From: Azolla caroliniana
Lineage: Eukaryota; Polypodiophyta
Assembly: GCA_043228905.1 (NCBI GenBank)
Contig: JBHGNT010000007.1
Span: 22,258,001-22,322,000 of the forward strand
DNA: 64,000 bases
Reading direction: 5' to 3'
The position numbers and the translations under genes were made by a program. The notes beneath the pieces were generated by a model. The model searched no databases, was not told the origin of the DNA, and worked only from the letters and a program-made list of their open reading frames with translations. Within the stretch, counting starts at the first letter, position 1. Each line of letters begins with the position of its first letter. This document shows positions 23,334 through 35,000 of the stretch, one piece after another.

Positions 23334-26300
23334 ATGTCACCCGAAAAGTCCACCAGCGATCGCCATTTTGTTACTTGGACAAAGGAGGTAAAGTTAAGCC
23401 ATTGCAACTTCTCATTCATTCATTGTTTGAGAAGATTTGATTTCAGTATTGTATTTGATTCATCCAAAAGATTAATTTGTTTAGAGCCTAGGGTTTGGGG
23501 TTTAGGTTTTGATTAAACTAGAATAGATTCACTTCATAATTCTTATTGATATCTCACTTTTGTTACCATTTACAAAATTACATATAAATGCACGTTAAAT
23601 TGTTGCTGGATATGGCATATTCATGGCTTTTCTTTTGTTTTCTATAGTTGTTTCTGTTATTATCTTCTCATTCACAAAATCTCACCCAAAACTTTCGTTT
23701 ACTTCTTATATAATATAGGAAGATGATGTATTGAGGCAAGCTGTTGCAAGATATGGAGAAGATAAGTGAGTGCTTCTAAAAAGGTTTCATATTAGTGCCT
23801 ACATATTCAATCCTGTCTGAAATTAATTTTGGTCTCCATGCATTACAGATGGTCTATAATTGCATCACAATTCTCTGACAAGACAACCCGTCAATGTCGT
23901 CGACGGTAAGGTGATGTTGTATACATGCATGGATTGGTACACACACATATATATTCATGCATATGGATTAATATAATCATACATGTATGTTTGTGTGTTG
24001 GAAAAAATTTCACTCATCATATTAGCATGTATTTCTTGGAATTTGATGTTTTCCCTTTTGGAACTGTGGATAGTTGGAACACTTACCTAAGCATTGACTG
24101 CAAGAAGGGAGGATGGACACCTGAAGAAGATCGAATTTTACTGCAGGTTGTCCTAACATGCCTTGCTTATACCGAGTAAAATGCTATACTACAATAAACT
24201 ATCCTGGCTAATGGTTATGTAACGTATACCAGGCACACCGGAAATTTGGTAACAGATGGACCGAAATTGCTAAAGTGGTGCCTGGAAGGTATACAATACA
24301 ACTTGAAATTCCTTGTGTCAAATACGTCTACACAAGGCTGATTTTATAATTACTTTTGATGCAAAGGACTGATAATGCCGTAAAGAATCGGTTTTGTGCC
24401 CTTGGCAAAAAGAAAGCGAAGAAGCCAAATGATTTGTTCAACCAAAGCAGTGCTGGGCAAGGGCATTTAGCACCAAAACCAAGAGTTCTGGAGCAAAATC
24501 ACAGTATAACCAATAAAAGGACCAGGTAAGATGCGATTCTTGTGGCTTTTCTTAAATTACCACCTGTTGTGAAGGTTCCGATAGATGCTTTTATGGCTAC
24601 TATGTACATCAGCTTGGTCAGCATACTCCAGATTGTTATTGGATATGGATTGATGGATAATTGTGCAAGATGCTTTACCAACTCCTCCATATATCTTGTT
24701 CTTTCTGTTTTTAGAGAGAGAGAGGGAGAGATTCCAGAGGCATGGAATTGAAGTAGGATACATCCTACTTGACATGCATATATATGTTACTATTATCCAA
24801 TGCATGTTTTTTTCCTGTTTCAGTCGTCTTTAACTCATCAAATGAGAGAGAAAGAGGGAGAAAGGGAGAGAGATTTTATGGTCTTCTTTAGAGGTCAAAT
24901 ATGATTTATGAGACAAAACAAATTAACATTTTCACATAATACATGTGAAAGTGAGGTGACTCTCGATGTTTAAGAACTTTGCTAACAAATGGCACAATTG
25001 AGAGAGCACACTGTGATTGTGAGAGAAATTTGTGCAAGGGTAGAGCTGGGTTGAAGGTCTATACAAATAGTAAAATGTGACCAAAGACAAAGCATTGTAT
25101 CAAAGTGTGATACTCCGACTCTTGAACTTGTTCAGGGAGAAATGTGCATAGTCTACTAGTAAAATTTGTGCACGGGCAGAGCTGGGTTGAAGGTCTATGC
25201 AAAGCATAGTAAAATGTGATCAAAGACAAAGCATTGTATCAAAGTGTGATACTCAGACTCTTGAACTTGTTTAGGGAGAAATGTGCCACAACATTCCATT
25301 TCACATTGAAGAGAGTGCGAATTAAGTCCAATGGAAGCTATGGTTTGGATGGTGGACAAGGGAGGGGCTCTATCTAACATGTATCAACTTGTTTGGTTTC
25401 CCAATTTGGCGAAGAGTATGGGTTTTGTAGTTAGGGTCAACATATGTCTCACAATTTGTGAAACATGAGTGTCCATATTTTTCCAATGTCATGATACATT
25501 GGCATTGCAAAATGGCCTCCTTTATAGAGGAACCTATTGACGCGTCGTGAAGCACTTGTGTTGCATCCCATCTTCCAAACCATTTTTTCATATCTTGCAT
25601 CCATCTTGAACACAAAAATTTGCTTTTATGTGTCTTTTGGAACTTTTTACTTGCTTGAGAGAGAGAGAGCATACCAGATAAAAAGGACTCCAAATGAATG
25701 GACTGATTATATTGACATGGATATATGTGTGTGTGTTTTATACTTCTGTTTTCTATCGGAGAGATGATGTGATGTGCCTATACATGTGTGTGCATCTGTT
25801 ATATTATTTATACTTGTTTTTTTAGTGGTTGATACTATGATTTCTTACAGGGGAGATGATATACAGTTAATGGCTTGCCAAAGCTTTCATCAAGAGCAGA
25901 GACAATGGAACAGCCAACTTAAAACATGGCCATCAGATCAAAGAATGGCTCATCGAGCACATCTTTATACGACACAGAAAACCGGTTCGCTTTCAACGAA
26001 TATCAGGACACAGTTTCCCCCTCAAGACAAACCCAGTATGTGTTTTTTCTTTATCCTAATAATGTGTATAATGACCTAACATCTATCTACCTTGGTAAAT
26101 GCATTCTTACGTCCATCGTGTTTTTAGTGTGCTGGTCATGACTTTCTCAGTCCATGATTGAATCGAGTTTCTGATATCAAACTTCTTTTTTCTCAACTTC
26201 ATTTTTATTGCTAAATTTTGGTGTGGGAGAGTTTGTTGATCATTCTGAACGATTGATCAAAAGTTGATAACATTTTATAGTTTTTTTATTGTCCACCGGG

Positions 26301-28623
26301 AGGCCAATTTGGTCATTAACTAAGGAAATATTATACTAGGAGTAAATCTGCACTCTGGATGTATGTGATGTGTGTGTTTTGGGTTTGAGTCTTGTTTTCC
26401 CCGTCCCTTAAAAGCCTAATATCTTTAACTGTTTGGATATTTACTAGAATACATCTGCATATAAAAAAACCACCAGAACACTCTTATGCAGTACAATTTT
26501 GTAGAACTACAGAGTGGTATCGTTGTAGTTTTAGAAAACTTTAAGTATGAAATTTTATGACTACAGGGCAGATTGTAACAGGTAATAATGAAATTTTGTG
26601 AAATTGGTATTAGATTCTTGTTAGGATTTGTAAGAAATGACATGACAATGAGTAACGTATTTACTATGTTGCGAGTGTTGAAGGTATTAGCACCAGCATA
26701 GTGCACCAAGGATCGGGTTCATTTTCCGATAACATATCGCCCCCAAGGCTTGCAGCTCTTACCCGGACGGCTGCCCTCTTAGATTCACTGGTCAAAAGAC
26801 GTGATGCAAGACTGAAGTTATGGGGAAATATTGATACTGATGACACTTGGCGGGTAGATCACCAAACAAAGCTCAATATTAAATATGAAAATTCTGTTTT
26901 GTGCAATTAACGCCTCCTTTTCTTATATATATATATATATATATATATATTTGCACACTCTTTAATTATTAAGATGTACATGTTCCATGTATTTGAGAAG
27001 CCTTTTGCCAACTCTATACAAATGGAACAAATTTTCTTTAGGTATTTCACAACTAATAAAATTGTATGAGTCTGGAGTTTCACGAAACACCTTTCTTGAC
27101 ATTTTTCTAAGCATTGAAAATGGATCATCATGTGCCTAGATTAATACACTTGTGAGAAAAATAAATTTACTGTTGAAAATGCCACATTATATAGAAGTGC
27201 AATCGGGGCGTTAACATTGTTGACTTGCTTTGTTACATAGTCTTTTGATAGGCTTATGATGGAAGAGGGAGGCAAGACCTTGCAAAGTAGATATGATCAA
27301 GATTGTTTATCAGATAATGTTAAAGATGTTTTTTATCGAGGCAAGGAAAATTACCCAAGGCCGAGTCAAAGTTCATGTGAGAGGTGAAACTCACATTTCG
27401 TAGAGGCAATCCGAATTTCCAGTTCAAATTTCGTTTGTTCTAATATATTTTCTTGCTTTTAGTTCGATGCTACCAAATGCGCATCACAATGACTTATATC
27501 AGAAGGATGATTCCGAATGCTGTGGCTCGGATTATAGTGCAATGAGATATAACATAATGATGGATGATCATAATGAGGATTGTGCAACTTTAGAGAATGA
27601 TATGTTGTGTGATCAAGTGGACCAGACAATACCTACTGATCAATACGACTTTGAGATAGGTATGTATGCTTGTAAATACTAAAACTCAAGGTGGAGACAT
27701 TCTTTTCCTTTTTTTTCCTAATGGAGTTTTGATCATTTGATGAGGTGGGAACTAAGGGGTTGAACTCCCAACCTATATCTTGCAAGACTAAGGTCCTAAC
27801 CACTAAGTCGATCCCTTGCCCCTTTTCCTATTTTGAAAACATGAATCACTTTCTCAGGGTTTGATGCAGTCATTGAAGATGGAACTGATCCGATCATGTC
27901 ATTTTTGGGTACCATTCCACAAATCTCATGGGACTCTCATGTTTTGATGGATGAGATACCCACCCCAGAGTTTTCCGACATTGTAAGCTATAGCTTTCTT
28001 GCATTTGTTTCCCTCCACACCCCTTTAACATACCGGAGAGACGTATATGTTCATGAATCACATACATATGTACCTATGGATAGTGACAAATCTCAGTACA
28101 AAAAGCACACTAGTCTATTCAATTATGTATTTGGCAATGTGAGAGAATATGCATGATGATTTGACCATGTCCATGTATGACTTGTCCATGCACATATTTT
28201 AAATATGGACATGGCCAAATCTCCCTGATGCTCATTTTATGGGTAATTGATTGGATACATGCATATATCTAGGTTACATGAAGCTTTGATGTGCTATGGA
28301 GCTATGCCAAATACATAATTGGATGCATGCCTATTACATGGATACCTCGTGTTTGCCATGGGGACAAGCTCATATGCATATGCACATGGAGAAATCCCCA
28401 CACATTTCAATCTATGGTTTAACCCAACACATCATTGGATGCATGCCTATATGTGGCTATTTTGTTCATATATATACTATTTGTAGCTTATCATCAAAAT
28501 TTGTTTTTGGTTATTTTGTTTAATGAAAATTTGCTAAACTTGACTTCCATTTTACAGGAGAAGCAATTCTTATTGAGTGCATTTGATACAAACCCAAGTT
28601 ATCAATACTCACTCTATGCTTGA
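23334..28623 (+). CDS. FLP: FOUR LIPS/MYB88-type atypical R2R3-MYB transcription factor, twelve exons
   Basis: Exons: 23334-23387, 23719-23765, 23849-23905, 24074-24146, 24233-24288, 24367-24525, 25851-26039, 26691-26853, 27241-27383, 27463-27659, 27858-27982, 28558-28623. All introns are GT-AG and in phase; 1,329 nt give 442 residues, near the length of Arabidopsis FLP. An in-frame TAG precedes the ATG. Repeat R2 has Trp 15, 35 and 54; R3 has Trp 67, 86 and Phe 105. The motifs [50 protein letters not shown] and the later conserved pieces (AALLDSLVKRRD; PTPEFSDIEKQFLLS near the end) identify the FLP/MYB88 clade rather than ordinary R2R3-MYBs. In Arabidopsis these proteins limit division of guard mother cells by repressing cell-cycle genes. 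The protein is nuclear. Intron 6 (1.3 kb) holds a reversed LINE and intron 10 a SINE. Confidence 0.95.
24836..25700 (-). mobile_element. 5'-truncated LINE, antisense in FLP intron 6
   Basis: Minus-strand frames match the LINE frame at 31.3-31.8 kb: KTHKSKFLCSRWMQD, KKWFGRWDA, CQCIMTLEKYG and, further on, QESEYHTLIQC. The 3' end at about 24893-24915 has the family end word (CTCATAAATCATATTTGACCTC on the minus strand), followed by a CT-rich simple repeat. Frames are broken. Two copies of a 136-bp segment (from 25038 and 25174) lie side by side inside it. Confidence 0.85.
26924..26951. repeat. (AT)n microsatellite in FLP intron 8
   Basis: A run of about 13 AT units about 70 bp after the donor of exon 8. 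No coding content. Confidence 0.9.
27735..27825 (-). mobile_element. tRNA-like SINE piece in FLP intron 10
   Basis: On the minus strand the order is GACTTAGTGGTTAGGACC (box A-like), about 30 bp, then GGGAGTTCAACCCC (box B-like). This is the internal promoter layout of RNA polymerase III-driven SINEs. It has no tRNA fold or 3' CCA, so it is not a tRNA gene. Confidence 0.6.
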
Positions 28624-30140
28624 GGAAACATGATTTGGAAAACTCAAACTTTGACCTCATGCAATCAACCTATGTTGCTAGGACAACTTAGGAGAAAACT
28701 CCCCCTTGTATAAAACAATGCATTTTAGTCACAACGAGAAACATTCATATATAAATGTCAATTCAATCAATATATTTTTAAATAGCTAAATATCAATCTA
28801 TATATGTCTAATCCACCATAAAATTTACAAGTATATGCATTCTGTTCTATACATGTCATGTTATACTAAGGTCTAATGCTTTGTTGTAAACTTAAGAAGA
28901 ATGGCCATATTTGACATAACATTGTGGCATTCATTGTATATGTTCAAACTTAATATCCTCAAAAGTGAAAGTAAAAGGTCATAAATAAACATTTGAGAAA
29001 TCTTTGGGTTTCTTTAGCTAGAAATCTAGTGCAAGGGCTGTCATCTCTTTTTAATTTACACTACAAGAGTGCTGAGTTATGCACAAAAGGTTACATAGAA
29101 AGTCACATGATCAATGTGGGATTTTCCATTGAACCATCATTAGTGTATGAAATGGCATGACACTACTCTCTTGTTCTTTTTTCATGAAGAGTATTTTACT
29201 ATTATATTATGTATCTATATAACACTAAAAAATCTACATTCACAAGAGTGATATCAAACAACAAAACATTATGTTGGTTTCAATTGTCACCCTTGGGGAT
29301 GTATATATTGAACATGTTGTAGCATTGAATTGCAAAAACAAACTTGTAGTGACAAAAGTAGAAGAGATTGTAACAAGAGAACTACCATAACAAGAGCCTT
29401 TCATGTGATAGACATGATGCACAATAAAATGTCGACCATAACATGGAAATGTGATAGGGTCTTCCAATTATACCCCAATATTATGAAAATAAAAGACTAA
29501 CTAATATTCCACAAATGACATCATGTTCAACTTAGCAAAAATGTTATTCCATTTGTAAGGCATGCTCTTGACATTAGCATTCTTAACATAGCGGAACACT
29601 TTTACACAACCTATATTCAAAGTGAGAACAAGAATCACCCTCCACAACTAGTTAAGATCTCAACATCAAGAATCACCTTCGTATATATGCTTTGACTCCA
29701 TGCCTACCATCAAATACAAAAGTATTTTGCATACCCCAATTATGACGCAATCCCCAATACCTCAAAAATAAAAAAACGATCTCCATCTTTGAGTTTGGGT
29801 CAATCTTTGTGAATTGTGCAAACACCCACGATCTTGGCATCAAATATCACGCTGATAAAACTTGTCAAATTTGAGGTATGTAACTCTGAATTTGACAAGC
29901 AATTGGGCATTGTATTTAACAATGAGCATTATCTTCCATTTGAAAAATGCAAAAGAAGCAATTGTCCATTGTTAGTCCATGTCACTTTAGAGCTAATCCC
30001 AAGAGCAAACCCCCATTCAAAATTCTCCAAATGAAGATTTTTGTTACCACTGGCAATTTAGAATGCCAACTACAATGACATTTGACCTCATAAACACCAA
30101 TCAATCCACAATTGCTCTTTTGTTTATAAAGGTAAAGTAT
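28624..30140. other. Intergenic 3' of FLP; nothing recognised
   Basis: AT-rich sequence with only short, unsupported frames (29240-29467 minus, 29816-30034 plus). I see no gene, mobile element or array in it. Confidence 0.5.
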
Positions 30141-30147
30141 AGTCTCT

Positions 30148-30486
30148 CTCTCACTAGATGCCACTGTGGAATGTACTGGGTTGAACCCATGACCACTTGG
30201 TCTCCATTGGTCAATGCAACCTTACTAATTGAGCTCTCTCTCTCTCTCTCTCTTTGATCGTAATTAGCTTGCCTTAATGGTAAGTTGTTTACACTACTAA
30301 CACTAGATCTTGGGTTTGAAACCCAATTTCACTAGATGCCACTGTGGAATGTAGGGGTTGAACCCATGACCACTTGGTCTCCATTGGACAACCTTGGGTT
30401 TGAAACCCAATTTCACTAGATGCCACTGTGGAATGTAGGGGTTGAACCCATGACCACTTGGTCTCCATTGGACAACCTTATCATCT

Positions 30487-30541
<55 letters not shown>

Positions 30542-30740
30542 CTTTTTTCGTAAATGTATGTTTATATTAAAACAACATGAAAATACAAAAAAACCTTGCT
30601 ATCAAAACTACGTCAAAGATAGCGATGTGGCAAGGACAACCTTCTAAAGTGCTGCAATACAAAGCGACACAAATGTAACTCGTTTGGGGACAAAGTTCCC
30701 ATACAACATAATTGTGAAAATTGCCAAATCAACATGAAAA

Positions 30741-30773
<33 letters not shown>

Positions 30774-30950
30774 AGTGATACTACATTTTGGGTTTGAAAC
30801 CTCATTCTCTCTCTCTCTAGTGGTAAGTTATTTACACTACTAATACTACATTTTGGGTTTGAAACCTATTTTTTTCTCTCTCTCTAGTGGTAAGTCGTTT
30901 ACAATACTAGCACTACATTTTGGGTTCGAAACCTAATTTTCTCACCTCTC
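30148..30950. mobile_element. Cluster of tRNA-like SINE heads mixed with CT microsatellites
   Basis: Three minus-oriented pieces (about 30148-30245, 30328-30400 and 30412-30490) share ACTAGATGCCACTGTGGAATGT and GGTTGAACCCATGACC, the reverse of a box B (GGGTTCAACCC). One has a clear box A-like CTCAATTAGTAAGG. At least four plus-oriented pieces (30265, 30770, 30822 and 30886) share GGTAAGTTGTTTACACTACT and GGGTTTGAAAC, a second tRNA-like head. CT arrays lie between them (30237-30256, 30490-30537, 30744-30773). I read this as repeated SINE insertion plus local duplication. Confidence 0.65.
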
Positions 30951-30961
30951 TATTACTCCAT

Positions 30962-30984
<23 letters not shown>

Positions 30985-31001
<17 letters not shown>

Positions 31002-31982
31002 TCTCTCACCTCTCTTGGAGATATAAGTGTTGGGTCCTCAAGAAATATCTTTTTGACACTTTGGTGACACCGGTTCTTCTCTATGGGGTGGAAGTATGGG
31101 GCAGTAGCATCCCTAAATCTATGTGGAAAGAGATTGAAAATGTCCAAAAACATTTTCTTACAAAGTTTCTACAAGTTAAGAAACAAACGCCCTACACCCT
31201 CCTCCTCCTTGAGATGGGATCGCTTCCCATTGAGATCATGGCCATGGAAAGGGTTGTTGAATACATGCTTAAGGTTCAAAAAAGTCCCTCACATCGACTT
31301 CCTAGAATTGCATGGGAAGCAAGCAAAAAGATCCAAAAGACGCATAAAAGCAAAATTTTGTGTTCCGGTTGGATGCAAGATATAGAAAAATGGTTTGGTA
31401 GATGGGATGCGAGACACTTGCTTCATGATGCATCATTAGATTCCTCTATAAATGAGGCCTTTTTGCAATGCCAATGTATCATGACATGGGACAAATGTGG
31501 AGGCTCACGCTTCACACATTATACTACACATGTTGCACCTAACTACAAAACCATATTCTTTGCGGAACGGGGAAATCGTACACATCGATACCTGTTAGAG
31601 CCCATACCGTTATCTGCCATTCGAACCATTGCTTCCATGCGACTTAGCTCACATGCATTGCGATGTGAAACAGGGCGTTGGGGCACAAGTGATGAGAGTG
31701 GTCGGCTATGCACACTTTGCCCTAAACAAGTTCGCGAGTCTGAGTATCACACTTTGATACAATGCTCTGCCTTTGATCATATTCGACTGTGCTTTCCACA
31801 TCTCTTCAACCGAGCCCAATCTTTGCATGAATTCCTCTCACAACCACAATGTGCACTCTCGATTGCAACATTCATTGGTAAAGTTCTTGAACATCGAGAG
31901 TCACTACTTACTTTCACACATATCACGTGAAATGTAATATTTTTGGTCTCATAGGTCATATTTGACCTCCGAAGACGATAAT

Positions 31983-31985
<3 letters not shown>
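30985..31985 (+). mobile_element. LINE 3' fragment with reverse transcriptase C-terminus and zinc-finger tail
   Basis: An open frame to 31930 codes for the thumb and C-terminal part of a non-LTR retrotransposon polymerase. Landmarks are VTPVLLYGVEVWG, EIENVQKHFLTKFL, SGWMQDIEKWFGRWDAR, then a zinc-binding tail with CTLCPKQVRESEYHTLIQC (C-x2-C ... H-x4-C). The frame is open for over 300 codons, so this is one of the younger LINE pieces here. The catalytic FADD-type motif and endonuclease are missing, as in 5'-truncated copies. A short 3' UTR ends at an uninterrupted CT array. Confidence 0.88.
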
Positions 31986-32034
<49 letters not shown>

Positions 32035-32035
32035 T
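31986..32035 (+). repeat. (CT)n array at the LINE 3' end
   Basis: About 24 CT units directly follow TAATATAAT at the end of the LINE. A CT-rich tail also follows the related LINE end at 24.84-24.89 kb (minus strand), so the array is probably the element's own tail. Confidence 0.85.
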
Positions 32036-32039
32036 CATA

Positions 32040-35000
32040 AAAGTTGTCACTACATGATGCATCAACCAAACACGAAACAAGGAAATGTCATGTTAAACCA
32101 ATAAAGTACTTTATTTGATGAGCCACAAATGTGAATATGAGTGGAAGATATTTATAATATTGCAATGATACAAACAAACATGTAATTAGAAGCTCTACCT
32201 TAGTGGATTAACCCAATAGTACCTCTATGTGCATAAGAAAGGAAAATTGTTGTTTGATCTACAAAAACCAATTTAGCCGAGGCTTGTGTCTTATAACTTA
32301 TGGCATAAGGACATTAAAATGGTCAATCTACTCTAATGATCTCCAATTGGCATACATACATGGTAAAGATGTTGAACGAGTTTACATGTATAAGAGTGGT
32401 ATTGATTTTGAAAGAAGTGATTCTTTAACTATAATTAAGTGATGAAACAAGAATAAGTTGAATCTTTTCCATCCCGTCGAAGAAGCTTCTAAATTGTTTT
32501 GAATGGGAGGTTTACTCTCTTTCTTCCAGAGTTTGACATTTAAAATACATGAGTTTATTTTATTTATTTTTATCTAAAATCCACTTAATCCGTTGATGAT
32601 TGGATACCTTCATGTAGAATATTCATGGAGTGCTATGATGCTTAAACAATGTCCCTCAAGATACCATTGCATTTCCTCTCAACCAATTTAGATCCACAAA
32701 TTGTGCTAAATTAAAAATTGGTTTATGCATATCAATTTCTAGTTAAGATGCCAAAATCAAATATATCCTAGATCCATATAATCTCTCGGGGTTTGCGAAA
32801 CAAGTTGGTTGATTCCTAACCACCACGGTTAAACCAATCATTGAAGCATCAATAACCCATTTAAGGTAGGACATGTATCGACAACAAACAAGAGAGATAG
32901 GGTCTTAAGGGATAAACTCTTCATTAGTGATATGATAGTGAGAGGAAGTGTGCAACTCCAAGGTGAAATTAAGTCAAGCCATTCTCTAACCAAAGCCCAT
33001 ATAATTAGAGTAACCGCGAAACACCAATTGAAATGATCATATGACTTCTAGATATCTGATTGTAATAAACCCTTTCACCTTTTGGCATGATAAATGGTCC
33101 CAAGACTTTACGTAAGGCATCACTTCCCTTAATATAAACTATACCTAAGAAAATGTCGTAAGGAAGCAAGGTACTTTTTTAGCCATTGGCTATGGCTTCC
33201 GTAGAAATTGATATAAACATCGATTTAGCGTAATTGGGTGCCACACATTAAGTAGGGATGGAGGGGGACTTCTTGCAAAAATATAATCGCACCTTCTATA
33301 GTGCAACATTTAGGACAATAGAGTAGTATTTTGGTAGTTTTTGAAACATATGAGTGTTCTGGTAGTAAATATCCAAAAAGTCATGGTAATTTGGTAGGGC
33401 ACCCTTTTATTTATTCTGGTGACATAACTTTGTGCCTTTTCAGGCCCTGCTTATGATTTTTTCTTTCTTTCTTCGTGGTCTTTATTTCTTAAGTTTTTTG
33501 GATCAACTTAAAAATATGTTTGTTTTTTATGACTTTATTTGTCTACGTTGTTTAACATTAATAGAAGATTAGAATAAACATCGTATATATATTATATTTC
33601 TGATGGGTTTGTTTTTCCGAGTCCTTTGACGTGACAACTTAAATTGGCATGACATGAAGTGTGAAGAAAGGCATCATTTTGCAAAAAATTATACGTGAAA
33701 AAAATACATTGCTTGAGGTTCGGCACCAATCTTCTCTAATGTTCTAGTCTCTCGATAAATAAAGAGCTTTGCTTGAATGGGGGGATATTTTGTCATAAGA
33801 GTGGGATAGGTAGAATGCTATGTTGAACTCCTTGTTAATAACAGAAAGGGTGGGCATTATGAAATTCAAATTTTGTATGTGAATAAATGCATTGCTTTAA
33901 GTTTACTAGCTTACGATCAATATATCACACAATGAGCCGAAGATATTCTTAATATGTGGATGTCAATTGCTAGTTGTTCTCATCCACGTTTGTTGGGATG
34001 CATTGTCGTGTATTGTCTCAAATAACGAGATCGTATGCATGACATCAGGTAAAAAAGTAGCACAACTTTTTCTAGATCTCATAAATATTGCGCAGTCTCT
34101 ATATGTTGTTGGAACTAAACATAATTCTGACTGAGCTTCCGCGAAGGCTTCATCTAGTAGTTCGAGGACTTATTTAATGTTTTACTATTGATTAAGTATC
34201 CAAAAAAACAAAAAGTTTGAGTTTTATAGAAAATGATTGTAATGGAATTTCTACATTGGAAAACAATAGAAGAATATTTCTACAATTGTTTTGATTATAC
34301 CCTAGAAGCAAAGGAGCAATGCAAGATGATTATCATAATGTGGCGCAAGAATAATGTTTTTAAATGTGAAACTTTAATGATACGTGACACAATATTTGTG
34401 TAACAACAAGATTCGAGGGTGAATAGAGTCATGTTTCTTTAATAGGACATAAAATCTCCCAAACTTGAAAGAGAAGACCTTTCTTCATTAGGGCAATCCT
34501 TGGCTACCCCTCAAAAGAGCTCATTTATGGGCTAGCAATCAGTAACGACTCAGCTCAAGCCGGAATCAAGTCATAAAACTGTTTTTAATAGTTTGGTAGT
34601 TCGGCTTGGTTCGGTTCAGGTTTGAGCTTCCTTAATCGGTTTGAGCTCGGTTCATATCGACTTGAGCTTTGCAAAATTGTCTTGGGCGTAATTGGTTCCT
34701 AAATTGGCTTAGGCTTAACCGATTTCGGGATTGTTTTGGTTTGGTTCAGGTTTGAAAACTCATAAGCCAGTTAAGGCTTAATTGGTTTGGCTTGGGCAAG
34801 ACCAAACTAGTTAAGTTGAAACTGAACTAGTTAACAACAAGTGCGTGATGATGATAGGCACATATGGTGTTATAACCCCAAAATTGATTAAATAAAATGT
34901 TATAAATAACATTACCAAGCTAACTGGAATTATGGTAATTATTGTTGCATTAATTTTATATGTTTGACTTGGTTATATATATAAACTTGTGTATAGTTTT

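Noticed and set aside
23018-23419. 133-codon minus-strand frame upstream of FLP
   Set aside because: Most of it is the duplicated TATATG-rich repeat and it covers FLP exon 1 in antisense; no domain is visible.
30420-30490. Possible tRNA genes at the GGTTGAACCC words
   Set aside because: Box A and box B-like words are present but no cloverleaf closes; several tandem copies fit SINE heads better.
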